From Methanobacterium sp. (GTDB lineage: Archaea; Methanobacteriota; Methanobacteria; Methanobacteriales; Methanobacteriaceae), in the NCBI GenBank assembly GCA_012838205.1, contig DUPR01000024.1, positions 1-64,000 on the forward strand: a stretch of 64,000 nucleotides of DNA. The letters are read 5' to 3'. A model generated the notes under the pieces. It was given only the letters and a program-made list of their open reading frames with translations. It was not told the DNA's origin and made no database searches. Positions within the stretch are counted from its first letter, which is position 1, and each line of letters starts with the position of its first letter. Both the position numbers and the translations under genes were made by a program. Shown here in pieces: positions 52,321 to 64,000 of this stretch.

Positions 52321-53865
52321 ATGATAGATAAGATCATCAATCAAATGCATCTTTACGAGAAGAAGGTGTTAAAGGCCATTGGAGAGGCAGGGGGAGAAAC
52401 CTTACCTGAAGATGTGGCCCAATCACAAGATTTAAATATAAAACAAGTTATGAGCGCTGCCGGGGCTTTGGAATCTAAAGGAATTATTAATGTAGAAAAA
52501 AATGTTGATGAATTCCTGAGTTTAGGACCTTCCGGTACTGATTATGCTCAGAAAGGTTTGCCTGAGCGCAAAATCTTAGAAGCACTCCATGAAAATCACA
52601 CAATACATATGAAGGATCTTGCAATTAAATCAGGGATTGAACCTTCAGAAGTTAAAATTGCCATAGGATGGCTCCTTAAAAAAGGTTGGGCTGCTTTGGA
52701 TAAAGGTAATGTGACCATAACCAGCAAAGGTGAACATGCCTTAGAAAAGCCTGGAATAGATGAAATTCTCTTGGATACTATTTTGAATTCTGGGAAAATC
52801 TTAACCATAAATGGCTTATCCTCATCACTTAAAGAAGGATTCCAACTCCTTAAAAAAAGAAAAGGCCTGATTAATTTAAATAAAAATTCGAATTACACCC
52901 TTAAAATAACATCTAAAGGTCAAGAAATCCTTGATTATGGTTTTGAAATCAAAAAAGAAGCCACACAGCTAACTCATGAACAATTAAAAAGTGGAGACTG
53001 GAAAAACCTCCATTACAGGGGTTATGATATAAATGCTGAACACCCCCTGGTTTTCCCGGGTAAAATGCACCCATTGCAGAGGACCATCCAAGAAATACGT
53101 CGCATATTCCTGAATTTAGGTTTTACTGAGTCCAGAGGCACTATACTAGAATCAGCTTTTTGGAACTTCGACTGCCTTTTCCAACCCCAGGACCATGCCG
53201 CCAGGGAGATGCAGGATACTTTCTATGTTAAATCACCTGAAACTACCCATTTACCCATGGATAATCTGGTGGAAAAGGTTGGTCAGGCCCATGAAGATGG
53301 TGGTCATACCGGGAGTGAAGGATGGGGATATCAGTGGGATAGAGATGTTGCCAAGCAGGCAGTGCTCAGAACACACACTACATGTGTATCCGCCCGGTTT
53401 TTAGCTGAAAACAAACCTCCATTAAAAATGTTCTCAGTGGGACGGGTTTTCCGCAGGGAAACTATCACTTACAAGCATCTTCCCGAGTTTCATCAAGTGG
53501 AAGGCATTGTGGCTGCAGAAGACATTAACTTCAAAAACCTTTTAGGGATCTTAAAAGAGTTCTATCACCAATTAGGCTTTGAAGTCCGTTTCCGGCCAGC
53601 TTATTTCCCATACACTTACCTTTCAACAGAATGTGAGGTTTACTTGCCAGAAAAGGAAAGCTGGATAGAGTTAGGCGGATCTGGAATGTTCCGTCCTGAA
53701 GTTTTAGAACCATTAGGTGTCAAAACACCAGTTGCTGCATTTGGACTGGGTATTGAAAGATTAGCCATGATACGCTTGGGAATTAAAGACATCCGAATGC
53801 TGTATCAGAGTGACTTGGGATGGCTGCGGAACCTCCCTGTTACTCAAACTTTCAGCGAAAAATAA
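52321..53865 (+). CDS. pheS: Phenylalanyl-tRNA synthetase alpha subunit
   Basis: Class II synthetase subunit of 514 residues. About 230 residues of N-terminal winged-helix-like domains (archaeal form) precede the catalytic core: [44 protein letters not shown] (motif 2, shortened), [11 protein letters not shown] and GLGIERLAM (motif 3). pheT is not in the window. Start at ATG 52321 with GAGGT five bases upstream; TTG 52309 is an in-frame alternative. A T-rich stretch follows the stop. Confidence 0.95.
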   Translation: MIDKIINQMHLYEKKVLKAIGEAGGETLPEDVAQSQDLNIKQVMSAAGALESKGIINVEKNVDEFLSLGPSGTDYAQKGLPERKILEALHENHTIHMKDLAIKSGIEPSEVKIAIGWLLKKGWAALDKGNVTITSKGEHALEKPGIDEILLDTILNSGKILTINGLSSSLKEGFQLLKKRKGLINLNKNSNYTLKITSKGQEILDYGFEIKKEATQLTHEQLKSGDWKNLHYRGYDINAEHPLVFPGKMHPLQRTIQEIRRIFLNLGFTESRGTILESAFWNFDCLFQPQDHAAREMQDTFYVKSPETTHLPMDNLVEKVGQAHEDGGHTGSEGWGYQWDRDVAKQAVLRTHTTCVSARFLAENKPPLKMFSVGRVFRRETITYKHLPEFHQVEGIVAAEDINFKNLLGILKEFYHQLGFEVRFRPAYFPYTYLSTECEVYLPEKESWIELGGSGMFRPEVLEPLGVKTPVAAFGLGIERLAMIRLGIKDIRMLYQSDLGWLRNLPVTQTFSEK

Positions 53866-53876
53866 TTGGAGTCATA

Positions 53877-53889
53877 TTTTTTGTTTTTT
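53877..53889 (+). terminator. T-run terminator after pheS
   Basis: Two T runs of six bases each separated by G stand 12 bp after the stop. A possible TATA (TTTATACT) lies near 53999 for the next gene. Confidence 0.4.
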
Positions 53890-54065
53890 AAAACTCCAAC
53901 TCTATAATTTTTTTTCACATTGAATGAACAACACCTAATCTATATTTTATGTTAATTTACTGCAAATGGGTTGATGCATTAAAACTATTGGAAAAAAATT
54001 TATACTTTAATCCGAATAATCTATAAAGGATTTATTATATTTTTTCTAAAATTTAGAGGATTTTC

Positions 54066-54830
54066 ATGGATTATGATAATATTTATGGTGCCAAAATATT
54101 AGATCTAGCCCTGGAAGTTGAAGATCACCTGATTATTACCGATCTTCACTTGGGATATGAGGAAGCCCTAAATTATCAGGGGATAATGATACCAAAATTC
54201 CAGTATTCAAAGATCATCAAGAGAATGGGGGATATACATTCCAGAAGTGATTGTTCCAACATTATTATCAACGGAGATTTGAAACATGAATTTGGAAAGA
54301 TTAACCGCCAAGAATGGAGAGAAACAATACAATTCATTGATTATTTGAAGGGAAATTTTGAAAAGATCATTCTAATCAAAGGTAATCACGACCCATTAAC
54401 TCCAATTATTGCCAAAAAAACAGGACTTGATGTATATCCATCGTATTCTATTGATAATTTCTTGGTGATGCATGGTGATAAAATTCCATCTGACTGGGAT
54501 AAAATACAAGAAGAAACACTAATCATAGGCCATGAACATCCTTCAGTTGGAATTAGAAGTGGTGAGAGGATAGAGAAGATTAAATGTTTTCTAGCTGGAG
54601 AATTCCGAAGTAAAAATATAATTGTTATGCCCTCTTTTAATTTCATAACCGAAGGTTCTGATGTTCTCAACGAGAAATCCCTCTCCCCCTTTTTAAACAA
54701 AACCAATTGGCATGATATGGAAATTTATGGTGTTGAAAACTTTGAAATTTTTTATTTTGGAAAAATAAGCCATCTATTAAAGGTTCAAAAAGAGTCTTAT
54801 CCTTATGACTCTCATTTCATAGATTTTTAG
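54066..54830 (+). CDS. Calcineurin-like metallophosphoesterase
   Basis: A 254-residue phosphoesterase. Motifs are [10 protein letters not shown] (D-x-H), [10 protein letters not shown] (GD), [10 protein letters not shown] (GNHD), VMHGDKIP (H) and [10 protein letters not shown] (GHEH). It is the type found next to archaeal Lhr helicases. It ends 6 bp before lhr, so they are co-transcribed, and a role with Lhr in DNA repair is likely. The substrate is unknown. GAGGA six bases before the ATG. Confidence 0.88.
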   Translation: MDYDNIYGAKILDLALEVEDHLIITDLHLGYEEALNYQGIMIPKFQYSKIIKRMGDIHSRSDCSNIIINGDLKHEFGKINRQEWRETIQFIDYLKGNFEKIILIKGNHDPLTPIIAKKTGLDVYPSYSIDNFLVMHGDKIPSDWDKIQEETLIIGHEHPSVGIRSGERIEKIKCFLAGEFRSKNIIVMPSFNFITEGSDVLNEKSLSPFLNKTNWHDMEIYGVENFEIFYFGKISHLLKVQKESYPYDSHFIDF

Positions 54831-54836
54831 GATAAT

Positions 54837-57416
<2,580 letters not shown>

Positions 57417-57492
57417 AAATATTTCCAGAATAGATGCTGTCTTACCGGAAATTAATAGAATTTCTTTTTAAAAAAATGCACTGTATGTTACT

Positions 57493-58278
57493 TTATTCAT
57501 TTTCTGGTAATGAGAATAAGGGCTCCCTTGATAAAGATTTTATTAATTTTTGTGCAACTGCGACTTCTTGTTTTACTCCACTAACTGCAAGCCATACCGA
57601 ACCTTCTGCCCCTGCTACTCCCCCAGCAGCCACCATCTCCGCCTTTGCACCAGTCAAACAAAAGATGGCTTCGATCTCTGTGAAAACTTCACCTACCACA
57701 GGCATAAGACGGGGTCCATGGGCTCCAGGTGAGTTGAGTTTCATTGCTATCTCATCAAGATCAGTGCTAACTCTTTTTTCCAAACCAACTGGAATGATTA
57801 AACGAACTCGACGACCAATTACAGCCCTTAAAGATGCTAATATGGTTCCACCTTGCGGATGACCTATATAAATAGCAGCTTTCTTTTTATGAACATCAAG
57901 TGCATTGGCTCCTTTGAAAATGATATCTCCTTCTACAAGATCATCTGCAACATCGAATATGGTGAGTCCTTTTTTCCATTTGCCATCTACTATAACCACA
58001 TCTCCTGGAAATCCACTCTCATCAAATAGACGGCCATTTTCAGTTCTGGGTTGGGATGGTGGCAGTACAATGCCCCTGAAAAATTTCTCCCTGGAAAAAT
58101 CTTCCAGTTGGCCTATGCTGGATAATATTTCCTCTGCCAAGTAGCCATTGGTGGTTCCTGCTATGATCACCAGTGTTCCAGATTCAAGAGCACTCTGAAC
58201 TGGAGCATAATTGATTAATGCCTTGGCAATTAGTCTTTTGCCTGAAGCCGGTGTGATCATAAATTGAGTTGTTTGCAA
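57493..58278 (-). CDS. Conserved archaeal protein of unknown function
   Basis: A 261-residue protein that I do not recognise. It begins [20 protein letters not shown], has Gly-rich segments [15 protein letters not shown] and [19 protein letters not shown], and [16 protein letters not shown]. It lacks membrane segments and known catalytic motifs. TTG 58278 is chosen because a GGTGA lies four bases upstream; ATG 58296 would add six residues. It is directly downstream of hisG, on the same strand with 47 bp between. Confidence 0.7.
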   Translation of the reverse strand: MQTTQFMITPASGKRLIAKALINYAPVQSALESGTLVIIAGTTNGYLAEEILSSIGQLEDFSREKFFRGIVLPPSQPRTENGRLFDESGFPGDVVIVDGKWKKGLTIFDVADDLVEGDIIFKGANALDVHKKKAAIYIGHPQGGTILASLRAVIGRRVRLIIPVGLEKRVSTDLDEIAMKLNSPGAHGPRLMPVVGEVFTEIEAIFCLTGAKAEMVAAGGVAGAEGSVWLAVSGVKQEVAVAQKLIKSLSREPLFSLPENE

Positions 58279-58325
58279 TGTTTCACCCCCCACCATTGTT
58301 TTAAAAGTGTAAAGGTGGGTTTTGT

Positions 58326-59315
58326 TTATTGAACATACTGTTTAACATCTTCCCTTACAATAGCTGATGCTCCGAAGCTTTTTATTCCTTTTAACATTTC
58401 TGGGAACATAGTTTTTGGAATTAAAACGTTAATTTGGGAAAAACTGTTACCTTCTACTGTTGTTGGTTCATCAGAGCAGTATTCATTTGAAAGTAGGAAG
58501 TCTTTTACTTCATCCATCCGGTGATTGGCTATGTTAAATTTCACATCAAAGTATTTGCGGGCTTTAATGACTCCAAATAGTTGTTCGAATATTATTTTTG
58601 CTTTTTCTGCTTTTTCCGGCGTGCAACTGGGACCGGCATATAGGCCTGCACTGGATTCCATAATAGTTTCCAGAATTTTTAAACCAGCTTTTTTAAGGCT
58701 GCTGCCAGTTTGGGTGTTGTCCACTACAAGATCTGCTCCTTTGGCAATATACACCTCTGTAGCACCATCAGAATTTATAACTTGGACTTTTTCATTGTCC
58801 CCATCCCACAAGCCCCTGATCTGAACTAGTGGTTTTTTTTCACCAAAAACTTCCCGATACCCCTCATTTTCCATGAAAAATTGTCTTGTGAGGTTGGGAT
58901 ACTCAGTAAAACACAATATAGGGTTTTCCCTATTTTTGTTATCCCTGAAAAATTGGCTCAACGATTCATAATGGTCATCATTTGGCACTGCCACGATAAG
59001 TCTGGTTTTTCCGTAATTCAAGTCACCAATCTTCTTTATGTTTTCTCCTTCAAGATTCACTGACTCTTCTCTCACCCAATCTTCTCCTATTATTGCCAGA
59101 TCCAGTATTCGCCTATTCAATTCTACTGGAGCGCTTTGTGGTCGTGTGAGGAATCCTTTTATCTCCGGGTCATTTAAAATAGTAATTTCATTATCTTCTT
59201 TCCCTGGTTCGTATCCTAAAACCTCGTAACCTGCATCTACCAATAATTGATAAGTGTTACCCCTGTTAACATTGTTTAAACTTCCCTTAGGAAGACCTAG
59301 TATTATTTTTTCCAT
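58326..59315 (-). CDS. hisG: ATP phosphoribosyltransferase, long HisG type
   Basis: First step of histidine synthesis; 329 residues. LGLPKGSL at the start, [10 protein letters not shown], and [19 protein letters not shown] are HisG motifs. A C-terminal ACT-like regulatory domain (about residues 250-329) makes it the long form that is feedback-inhibited without HisZ. An insertion near residues 105-180 makes it somewhat longer than usual. No other his gene lies in the window. It could be a divergent paralog. Confidence 0.78.
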   Translation of the reverse strand: MEKIILGLPKGSLNNVNRGNTYQLLVDAGYEVLGYEPGKEDNEITILNDPEIKGFLTRPQSAPVELNRRILDLAIIGEDWVREESVNLEGENIKKIGDLNYGKTRLIVAVPNDDHYESLSQFFRDNKNRENPILCFTEYPNLTRQFFMENEGYREVFGEKKPLVQIRGLWDGDNEKVQVINSDGATEVYIAKGADLVVDNTQTGSSLKKAGLKILETIMESSAGLYAGPSCTPEKAEKAKIIFEQLFGVIKARKYFDVKFNIANHRMDEVKDFLLSNEYCSDEPTTVEGNSFSQINVLIPKTMFPEMLKGIKSFGASAIVREDVKQYVQ

Positions 59316-59381
59316 TTATAATATCTCCAACTCGTTTTTATAGCAGTAATATGTCTTAAAACTGAAACATATCATCAAAAT

Positions 59382-59768
59382 TTATTTTAGACCAAAATTT
59401 GTTAAATTGCTTGAATAGTGAGTTATATTATAAGTTGCCATGAATTTATCATATCCCATGGTGTAAATCATTATTACCCCAACACCCCATAATATTCCTC
59501 CAATTATTAGGAATGCAAATCCCCAATATTTAGCATCTTTTTCTTTTCTGGTTACTAAATAAACTCCGGAAGCTATGGCTAATGGGAGGAAGAATATTAT
59601 GCCAGTTACTCCTAGGAGTTTAATTAAAAAGTAAGACTTCGTTATTTCATTTAAATCCACTTCATTTTTTTGTGGAATCTTTTGAGAGTTTTCATTAATT
59701 GGGTTACCACAATTTATACATCGGTCTGAATCTTCAGGATATTCCACACCACATTTTGGACATCGCAC
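59382..59768 (-). CDS. Zinc-ribbon membrane protein
   Basis: A 128-residue protein. The N-terminal ribbon has CPKC near residue 3 and CINC near residue 17 (C-x2-C-x13-C-x2-C). A linker to about residue 45 is followed by two hydrophobic helices (50-70 and 78-100). GGTGA five bases upstream sets the start at GTG 59768, three codons after another GTG. The function is unknown. Confidence 0.72.
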   Translation of the reverse strand: MRCPKCGVEYPEDSDRCINCGNPINENSQKIPQKNEVDLNEITKSYFLIKLLGVTGIIFFLPLAIASGVYLVTRKEKDAKYWGFAFLIIGGILWGVGVIMIYTMGYDKFMATYNITHYSSNLTNFGLK

Positions 59769-59929
59769 ATTATTCACCCTTTTTAGAATGTATCGTATGA
59801 TAAATTAAATTTAGTATCGAAAATTTTTTAAAATATTCAGATTTCATTGATGTTCTGTTCTCTTAATACAAAAATTTAATCAGTTTTACATAAATTTTCA
59901 TAGGTTTAAATATTTGATATTATTAGAGA

Positions 59930-60871
59930 TTAAAATTTCAAAACTTGTCGTGTTGAGTATCCCTGCTTTTTAAAGTCAGAATTAAGAAATTCCACTTTTT
60001 CCATGTCCACTCGAATCACATGGAGATCGGTAGGCAAAGATCTGACAAACTTCATATCCATACCCTTTAGTTTAATCACATGTTTATATTCAGTCATTTC
60101 TTCAACAATATCAGCTTGTCCTGTGATTTGAATACCTAACAGATTATTTATGTCAGTGTAATCTTCGTAAACTGCCATTGAAATCTTTGAACTGAAAAGT
60201 AAATTGGCGAACTTTTCTCCGCCCTCACTTAGGATGTAAATCTGTCCCTGATTATATATGTATTCAACTGGTGTGGCCCTTATCCTCCCAAATGAACCAG
60301 TAGCCAAGGTACAAGTGTGATGATTTTTTAGGAAGTTTTCAACCTCTTTTCTGAGTTGTGAAAGAGGGAGCCTACCAAATAGACCGTCTTTAATATTTTT
60401 TAGTCGTAAAGCCCAGTCAACTATCTCTTCTCTGTTAAATAAATCCATTCCCTGAGGGGGTAGGCCTTCTTTGGAAAGATATTCTACAAAAGCATGATAA
60501 TCCCTATCAGTCAAACGATCCATTTCTAGTCGTCCGCCGAACACACCTAATTCCAGAACATTTTCCCCTAATCTATCTTCAACTTCTCTGAGAACACGTA
60601 ATCCCTCAGATCCTTTGAAACATGTGCAAAAAATGGCAATTTTATTTTCAGACAGCCATTTATGTTCTTTTTCCAGGAAAACCTCCATTTTTGGATGTAT
60701 CTTGCCGTTGTATATGGGTGTGCCTATAACTATAAAATCAAAGTTCCTCAGATCATCAGAAAATTTTGAGATAGGATAACAACGGGAAGGGCCCATGATA
60801 AGGGAAATAATGTTGGATGCCTCCCAAGTTGTTTTATACTTGCTTTCATATAAAACAAGAGTTTTTATCAA
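59930..60871 (-). CDS. Flavodoxin-PNPOx fusion flavoprotein
   Basis: A 313-residue protein. Residues 1-150 form a flavodoxin-like domain (KTLVLYESKYKTTWEAS phosphate loop; VIGTPIYNGKIHPKME). Residues 170-313 form a pyridoxamine-phosphate-oxidase-type split barrel (TCTLATGSFGRIRATPVEYIY). Both halves could hold FMN, so it may move electrons between two flavins. The partner is unknown. Start TTG 60871, with GGGGG seven bases upstream. No membrane segment is seen. Confidence 0.82.
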   Translation of the reverse strand: MIKTLVLYESKYKTTWEASNIISLIMGPSRCYPISKFSDDLRNFDFIVIGTPIYNGKIHPKMEVFLEKEHKWLSENKIAIFCTCFKGSEGLRVLREVEDRLGENVLELGVFGGRLEMDRLTDRDYHAFVEYLSKEGLPPQGMDLFNREEIVDWALRLKNIKDGLFGRLPLSQLRKEVENFLKNHHTCTLATGSFGRIRATPVEYIYNQGQIYILSEGGEKFANLLFSSKISMAVYEDYTDINNLLGIQITGQADIVEEMTEYKHVIKLKGMDMKFVRSLPTDLHVIRVDMEKVEFLNSDFKKQGYSTRQVLKF

Positions 60872-60943
60872 ATATAAACCCCCATCTCATACACATCTAA
60901 ATTATTTCCCTGAAAAAAGGGATATAAACATATTCCAAATTGT

Positions 60944-61477
60944 TTAGGTTACTTTGAAGCTTTTCACAATTACATCAAAGTACTGCTTGGCAGCGTCCAT
61001 ATCTGAACCACCAACTGTAGCGAACATCAATATATAAAGCGTGTCATTCTTAGTGAAATCTATAAGCCTAGCATAAGATTCATTTTTTTGAGTGTCCTTT
61101 CCAATATAGCTCATGTCGCTGGCATTTGAACTGGCAATCTTTATGGTGGTGTTAGTGAAATTTTTTCCAGATAAGGCTTGAGTAGCAAACTCATCTCTGG
61201 TCTGAGTCATGTTACTTTTACTTGCATTAGAAACCTTCAAGATCAACACAACACAGCCCTTCGCACCATTAGAGGATAGTATTTCCTCATTTTTTATCAG
61301 GATCAAAGTGGCATTGGCACTTTCCTGGCTGGTAACATTCCAAGTATCAGGATACATAAAAGACATTCCACTTTTTGAAAAATTTTTGGTGGGAATAGTC
61401 TGGTCTGAAGTACACCCAGACACCATTACAGCCAGCAAAAGGACCACTAAAACAATACCATATTTCTTAATCTTCAA
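60944..61477 (-). CDS. Lipoprotein, PsbP/DUF1795-like
   Basis: A 177-residue secreted lipoprotein. The signal peptide has a hydrophobic core and the lipobox VSGC at residue 22, so Cys22 would be lipid-modified and the protein anchored outside the membrane. The mature part holds several NxT/S sequons and a fold hinted by FMYPDTWNVTSQ. The function is unknown. TTG start with GGAG ten bases upstream. It is 73 bp downstream-oriented relative to the flavoprotein gene. Confidence 0.72.
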   Translation of the reverse strand: MKIKKYGIVLVVLLLAVMVSGCTSDQTIPTKNFSKSGMSFMYPDTWNVTSQESANATLILIKNEEILSSNGAKGCVVLILKVSNASKSNMTQTRDEFATQALSGKNFTNTTIKIASSNASDMSYIGKDTQKNESYARLIDFTKNDTLYILMFATVGGSDMDAAKQYFDVIVKSFKVT

Positions 61478-61631
61478 GTTTTTCCGTCTCCTTCATCATT
61501 AGTTTCAAATTATTATTATATTAATGCTATATATCATCCAGAACATAAATAATAGTAGTCCAAACTGTGATGTTATAATGAAACCAGTTTTATGAAGACA
61601 TTACATATAGAAATTTGGAGACCATGAATTC

Positions 61632-62588
61632 ATGATCTATAGCAATGATCAATCACCACAGAAATTGAAAGAAAAACTTCTAGAGGATTACCAAAATCAA
61701 TCGTTGGAAGATTTGGAAAATGGAGAAGAAATAGAGACTAACTATGGATCTTGTTACCGTTTTACCACTGAACAAAAGTTCAAAATCATTAAACCTGCTA
61801 AAGACAAGATTAACCAGAGTTTACTTGGCGATTTAAAATTGATTAAAGGAATAGGAGCCTGTAAGGAAAGAAAACTTAAAAAAGAAGGCTACTTATCCAT
61901 TGAAGATCTAAAGGATCATCCTGTTTACTCAAAAGAAGCGAGCGAATTTATTGAAAGCATTGAAAATGAAAATATTCCCCACATCTTGGAGTGGATAACA
62001 GCAAGGCACTCACCATCACATAGGTTTAATCTTCTCTTATCTTCATTATCTGGAATTGAAAACATGCTTTTCATGGATATAGAGACTCTTGGACTTAAAG
62101 ATGCTCCATTAATACTTATTGGTGTTGCTGAAGTATCTAATGATGGTTTAATAATAAACCAATATTTACTAAGAGATCTTAAAGAAGAAAAAGCAGTTTT
62201 AGAAAGTTTTATTGCACATCAGAATGATAATAATATTTATGTTACATTTAACGGTCGTAGCTTTGATGTGCCCTTCATTAGAAACAGAATGCATTACCAT
62301 GGGATAAAAACTAAAATCAACACTAAACATTTGGATTTATTACATTTTTCACGGAAACAATGGAAAAACCAACTCCCCAACTGCCAATTGCAGACTCTCG
62401 AAAAACATCTTTTTGGTATAGAACGGTGCGATGATGTTCCTAGCAGTAAGGTACCAGAATTTTATCGTAGTTACCATGAAACAGGAAATATTGGACCATT
62501 AATCCCCATACTAGAACATAACAGAGAAGATGTTGTTACATTAGCAAAAATTTTATCTTTGCTAAATAAAACTACGGATTTGATTTGA
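61632..62588 (+). CDS. RNase H-like exonuclease with HhH (YprB-type)
   Basis: A 318-residue nuclease. Residues 75-108 form a helix-hairpin-helix (LIKGIGACKERKLKKEG). Residues 148 to 318 form the RNase H-like exonuclease: LFMDIETLGL (Asp/Glu), FNGRSFDVPFIRNRM (Asp) and HNREDVVTLAKIL (Asp). This acidic set fits the YprB/DEDD type of 3'-5' exonuclease. The start is ATG 61632. It stands alone in the plus direction. Confidence 0.85.
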   Translation: MIYSNDQSPQKLKEKLLEDYQNQSLEDLENGEEIETNYGSCYRFTTEQKFKIIKPAKDKINQSLLGDLKLIKGIGACKERKLKKEGYLSIEDLKDHPVYSKEASEFIESIENENIPHILEWITARHSPSHRFNLLLSSLSGIENMLFMDIETLGLKDAPLILIGVAEVSNDGLIINQYLLRDLKEEKAVLESFIAHQNDNNIYVTFNGRSFDVPFIRNRMHYHGIKTKINTKHLDLLHFSRKQWKNQLPNCQLQTLEKHLFGIERCDDVPSSKVPEFYRSYHETGNIGPLIPILEHNREDVVTLAKILSLLNKTTDLI

Positions 62589-62766
62589 AGTTGTTAGATT
62601 GATTTTCATGTTTTATTAGTTAATAAAACATTTTAAATAATTTTTTCAGTACAGATGTATTATGATATCTTTTTTTCTCACCCAACCTCTGCGAAGAGTG
62701 GGCATTCCTGCCTTCCAATAAATTTTCTTGCAAATTTAATGTTTTAGAGAATTATTTCCAATTTTT

Positions 62767-63122
62767 TTAACTTCCATACCCCTTATTTTCTAATATTATG
62801 GTTTTTCCCTCATCTTCAAGGACATCTGAATTTTTAATGCCCAGTTCATGGTATAATCGTTTTATCTCTAGGCCTCAATCCTTCTTATGACTTCAATTAA
62901 TCAATACCCATTGGAAACTTCACTTTAAGATCTTCAAGGTACAGTAGTTTTCCGATATCTAATATTTCCTAAATCTTTTTGTGAATGTCTTTCCCAACAC
63001 TATGACAGTTCTTCCAGTCTGCCTTATTCTGCAACACATGCAATGTCCACATTCATGGTTTCAATGGTATAGGCTGCCATGTGATAGGCTTTGGTGCAAA
63101 AATCAACACTATACATCTCCAT
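62767..63122 (-). pseudogene. Decayed gene remnant
   Basis: On the minus strand a start ATG at 63122 opens 32 codons (MEMYSVDFCTKAYHM), then a stop. Further pieces lie in other frames (DIGKLLYLEDLKVKF; ending in KRLYHELGIKNSDVL with a stop at 62767). The pieces have protein-like composition but several stops and shifts separate them. The parent family is not recognised. The 725-bp gap 62589-63313 otherwise shows only AT-rich DNA. Confidence 0.45.
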
Positions 63123-63313
63123 ATAATGTGGGCAACTCTATGGAATTGAGGCTACTTTCTTGTTTTTCATGTGTAGAGGTTATGTATTTTTTTTAGCTGA
63201 AAATTCTTATTTTTTTATGAGATGATTATTTAGAATCATCCCAACAGTTTTGCCTATTTTCTTTTTTTTGAGGGATTTTCTTTTGAGGGATGTGGATTAA
63301 ATAGATATTTAAC

Positions 63314-64000
63314 CTATTCTTTTTTCCCTCCAGCCATCGATGCCAGGGCTCCTAAAAAACTTAAGATGGTAAAAATAACAAATGATATTCGGGTGCTATT
63401 GAGAAATTCAGGATAGTTCTGCTTACTTATGATGGAACTTCCCATAAACAGGACCATAACCATAAGAACGATTCCCATTCCTGACATCTGCCCCAAAACC
63501 CTCATGGTACTTAGAGTTGTGGATGCTACCCCATAAAGGCGTGATTCTACAGTGCCCATCAAGGCATTGGTATTGGGAGAAGAAAAATTGGCAAATCCCA
63601 GACCAAGAAGACATAACCCAATTATGATGATTATCAAACTAGTTTCTTCTACTAAAAAAGTGAATAATATACATCCTATGGTGTTGAGAATCATTCCAAA
63701 TGCAGCAACTTTGCGGGGTTCGGCTAAGTCTGATAACTTCCCTGCCAGCGGCGAAAATATGGTCATAATCACCGGCTGTACTGCAATTATTATTCCTGCC
63801 CACTGGGGATCCAATCCCTTAACATATTGCAAGTATAAACTAAGTAAGAATACAATGGGTGCTGCAGAACAAAAACTGATAAAAGCCGCCAGATTGTATA
63901 AGGTAAAACTCCAATTATGAAAAATCTTCACATCCAATACTGGACTTTCGATTCGACTTTCAATGAGGTAGAACATAACCAGACAGATACTTCCACAGAA
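63314..64000 (-). CDS. MFS drug exporter, C-terminal part
   Basis: Major facilitator, EmrB/QacA-like, of which about 228 residues are visible; the 5' end lies beyond the right edge, as the frame remains open to position 64000. At least five to six hydrophobic helices are seen, with loop motif GKLSDLAEPRKVAAFG between two of them. It would export drugs or other small compounds in exchange for protons. No regulator lies in the window. Confidence 0.85.
   Translation of the reverse strand, partial: FCGSICLVMFYLIESRIESPVLDVKIFHNWSFTLYNLAAFISFCSAAPIVFLLSLYLQYVKGLDPQWAGIIIAVQPVIMTIFSPLAGKLSDLAEPRKVAAFGMILNTIGCILFTFLVEETSLIIIIIGLCLLGLGFANFSSPNTNALMGTVESRLYGVASTTLSTMRVLGQMSGMGIVLMVMVLFMGSSIISKQNYPEFLNSTRISFVIFTILSFLGALASMAGGKKE

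Noticed and set aside
57434..57862. Plus-strand open frame of 142 codons
   Set aside because: It lies opposite the conserved minus-strand gene 57493-58278 and its composition (Ser/Pro/Thr-rich) is that of an antisense shadow.
62981..63196. Plus-strand open frame of 71 codons
   Set aside because: Cys/His/Trp-heavy composition and no ribosome site; it is antisense to the remnant gene fragments.

Overview
The window is AT-rich, tightly packed archaeal DNA from a hydrogenotrophic methanogen of the Methanobacteriales, most likely a mesophilic Methanobacterium-like organism. The evidence is the methanogenesis gene ftr at the left edge, archaeal CoA genes (phosphopantothenate synthetase), apgM-type phosphoglycerate mutase, MurT/GatD-like enzymes expected in a pseudomurein-walled lineage, class III (QxSxE) prepilins with an EppA-type peptidase, response regulators with a methanogen-type cysteine output domain, TATA boxes, and Shine-Dalgarno sites dominated by GGTGA 4-5 nt before the start codon. 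The assignment rests on gene content and was not checked by a search.

Layout. 0-5.7 kb: ftr (5' end outside), an overlapping PfkB sugar kinase, a six-cluster polyferredoxin with a CBS protein, thiI, a cysteine-cluster protein and a small flavin-type protein. 5.9-7.6 kb: tRNA-Cys directly before cysS. 7.7-16.5 kb: amino-acid, wall and nucleotide genes (asnB, gatC, ACT protein, hom, apgM, murT, gatD, pyrG). 16.5-28.9 kb: a surface/pilus region holding a prepilin peptidase, three small QxSxE pilins, three larger prepilin-like proteins (307, 696 and 360 aa) and several membrane proteins, interrupted by phosphopantothenate synthetase, two small conserved archaeal genes and a Dph6-type ATPase. 29-40.7 kb: M42 peptidase, KaiC-like ATPase, a REC-PAS regulator, then uvrC, a DUF169 gene and uvrB-uvrA. 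41-44.7 kb: a four-gene two-component cassette. 45-53.9 kb: DUF2121 protein, a frameshifted MBL-fold hydrolase, tRNA-Thr, a 59-aa cysteine-rich protein, aroC, an acetyltransferase, a DNA glycosylase, hemB, a CitG-family protein and pheS. 54-64 kb: metallophosphoesterase-lhr, an unknown protein next to a hisG-type gene, a zinc-ribbon membrane protein, a flavodoxin-PNPOx fusion, a lipoprotein, an HhH/RNase H-like exonuclease, a decayed gene, and an MFS exporter running off the right edge.

How the parts fit. Most genes are housekeeping. The most distinctive part is the pilus-like region. The peptidase at 16.5 kb is suited to cleave the QxSxE pilins at 17.8, 23.3 and 28.2 kb. The minus-strand operon 27851-21923 carries three bulky prepilin-like proteins that could be minor or tip subunits. 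A perfect 9-bp inverted repeat sits where the transcription start of the 28162 pilin gene is expected. No pilus ATPase or platform gene is in the window. Two genes (the 307-aa prepilin-like protein and possibly pyrG) appear to start at CTG. Two regulators at 31.4 and 43.9 kb share a four-cysteine C-terminal domain that suggests metal or redox sensing.
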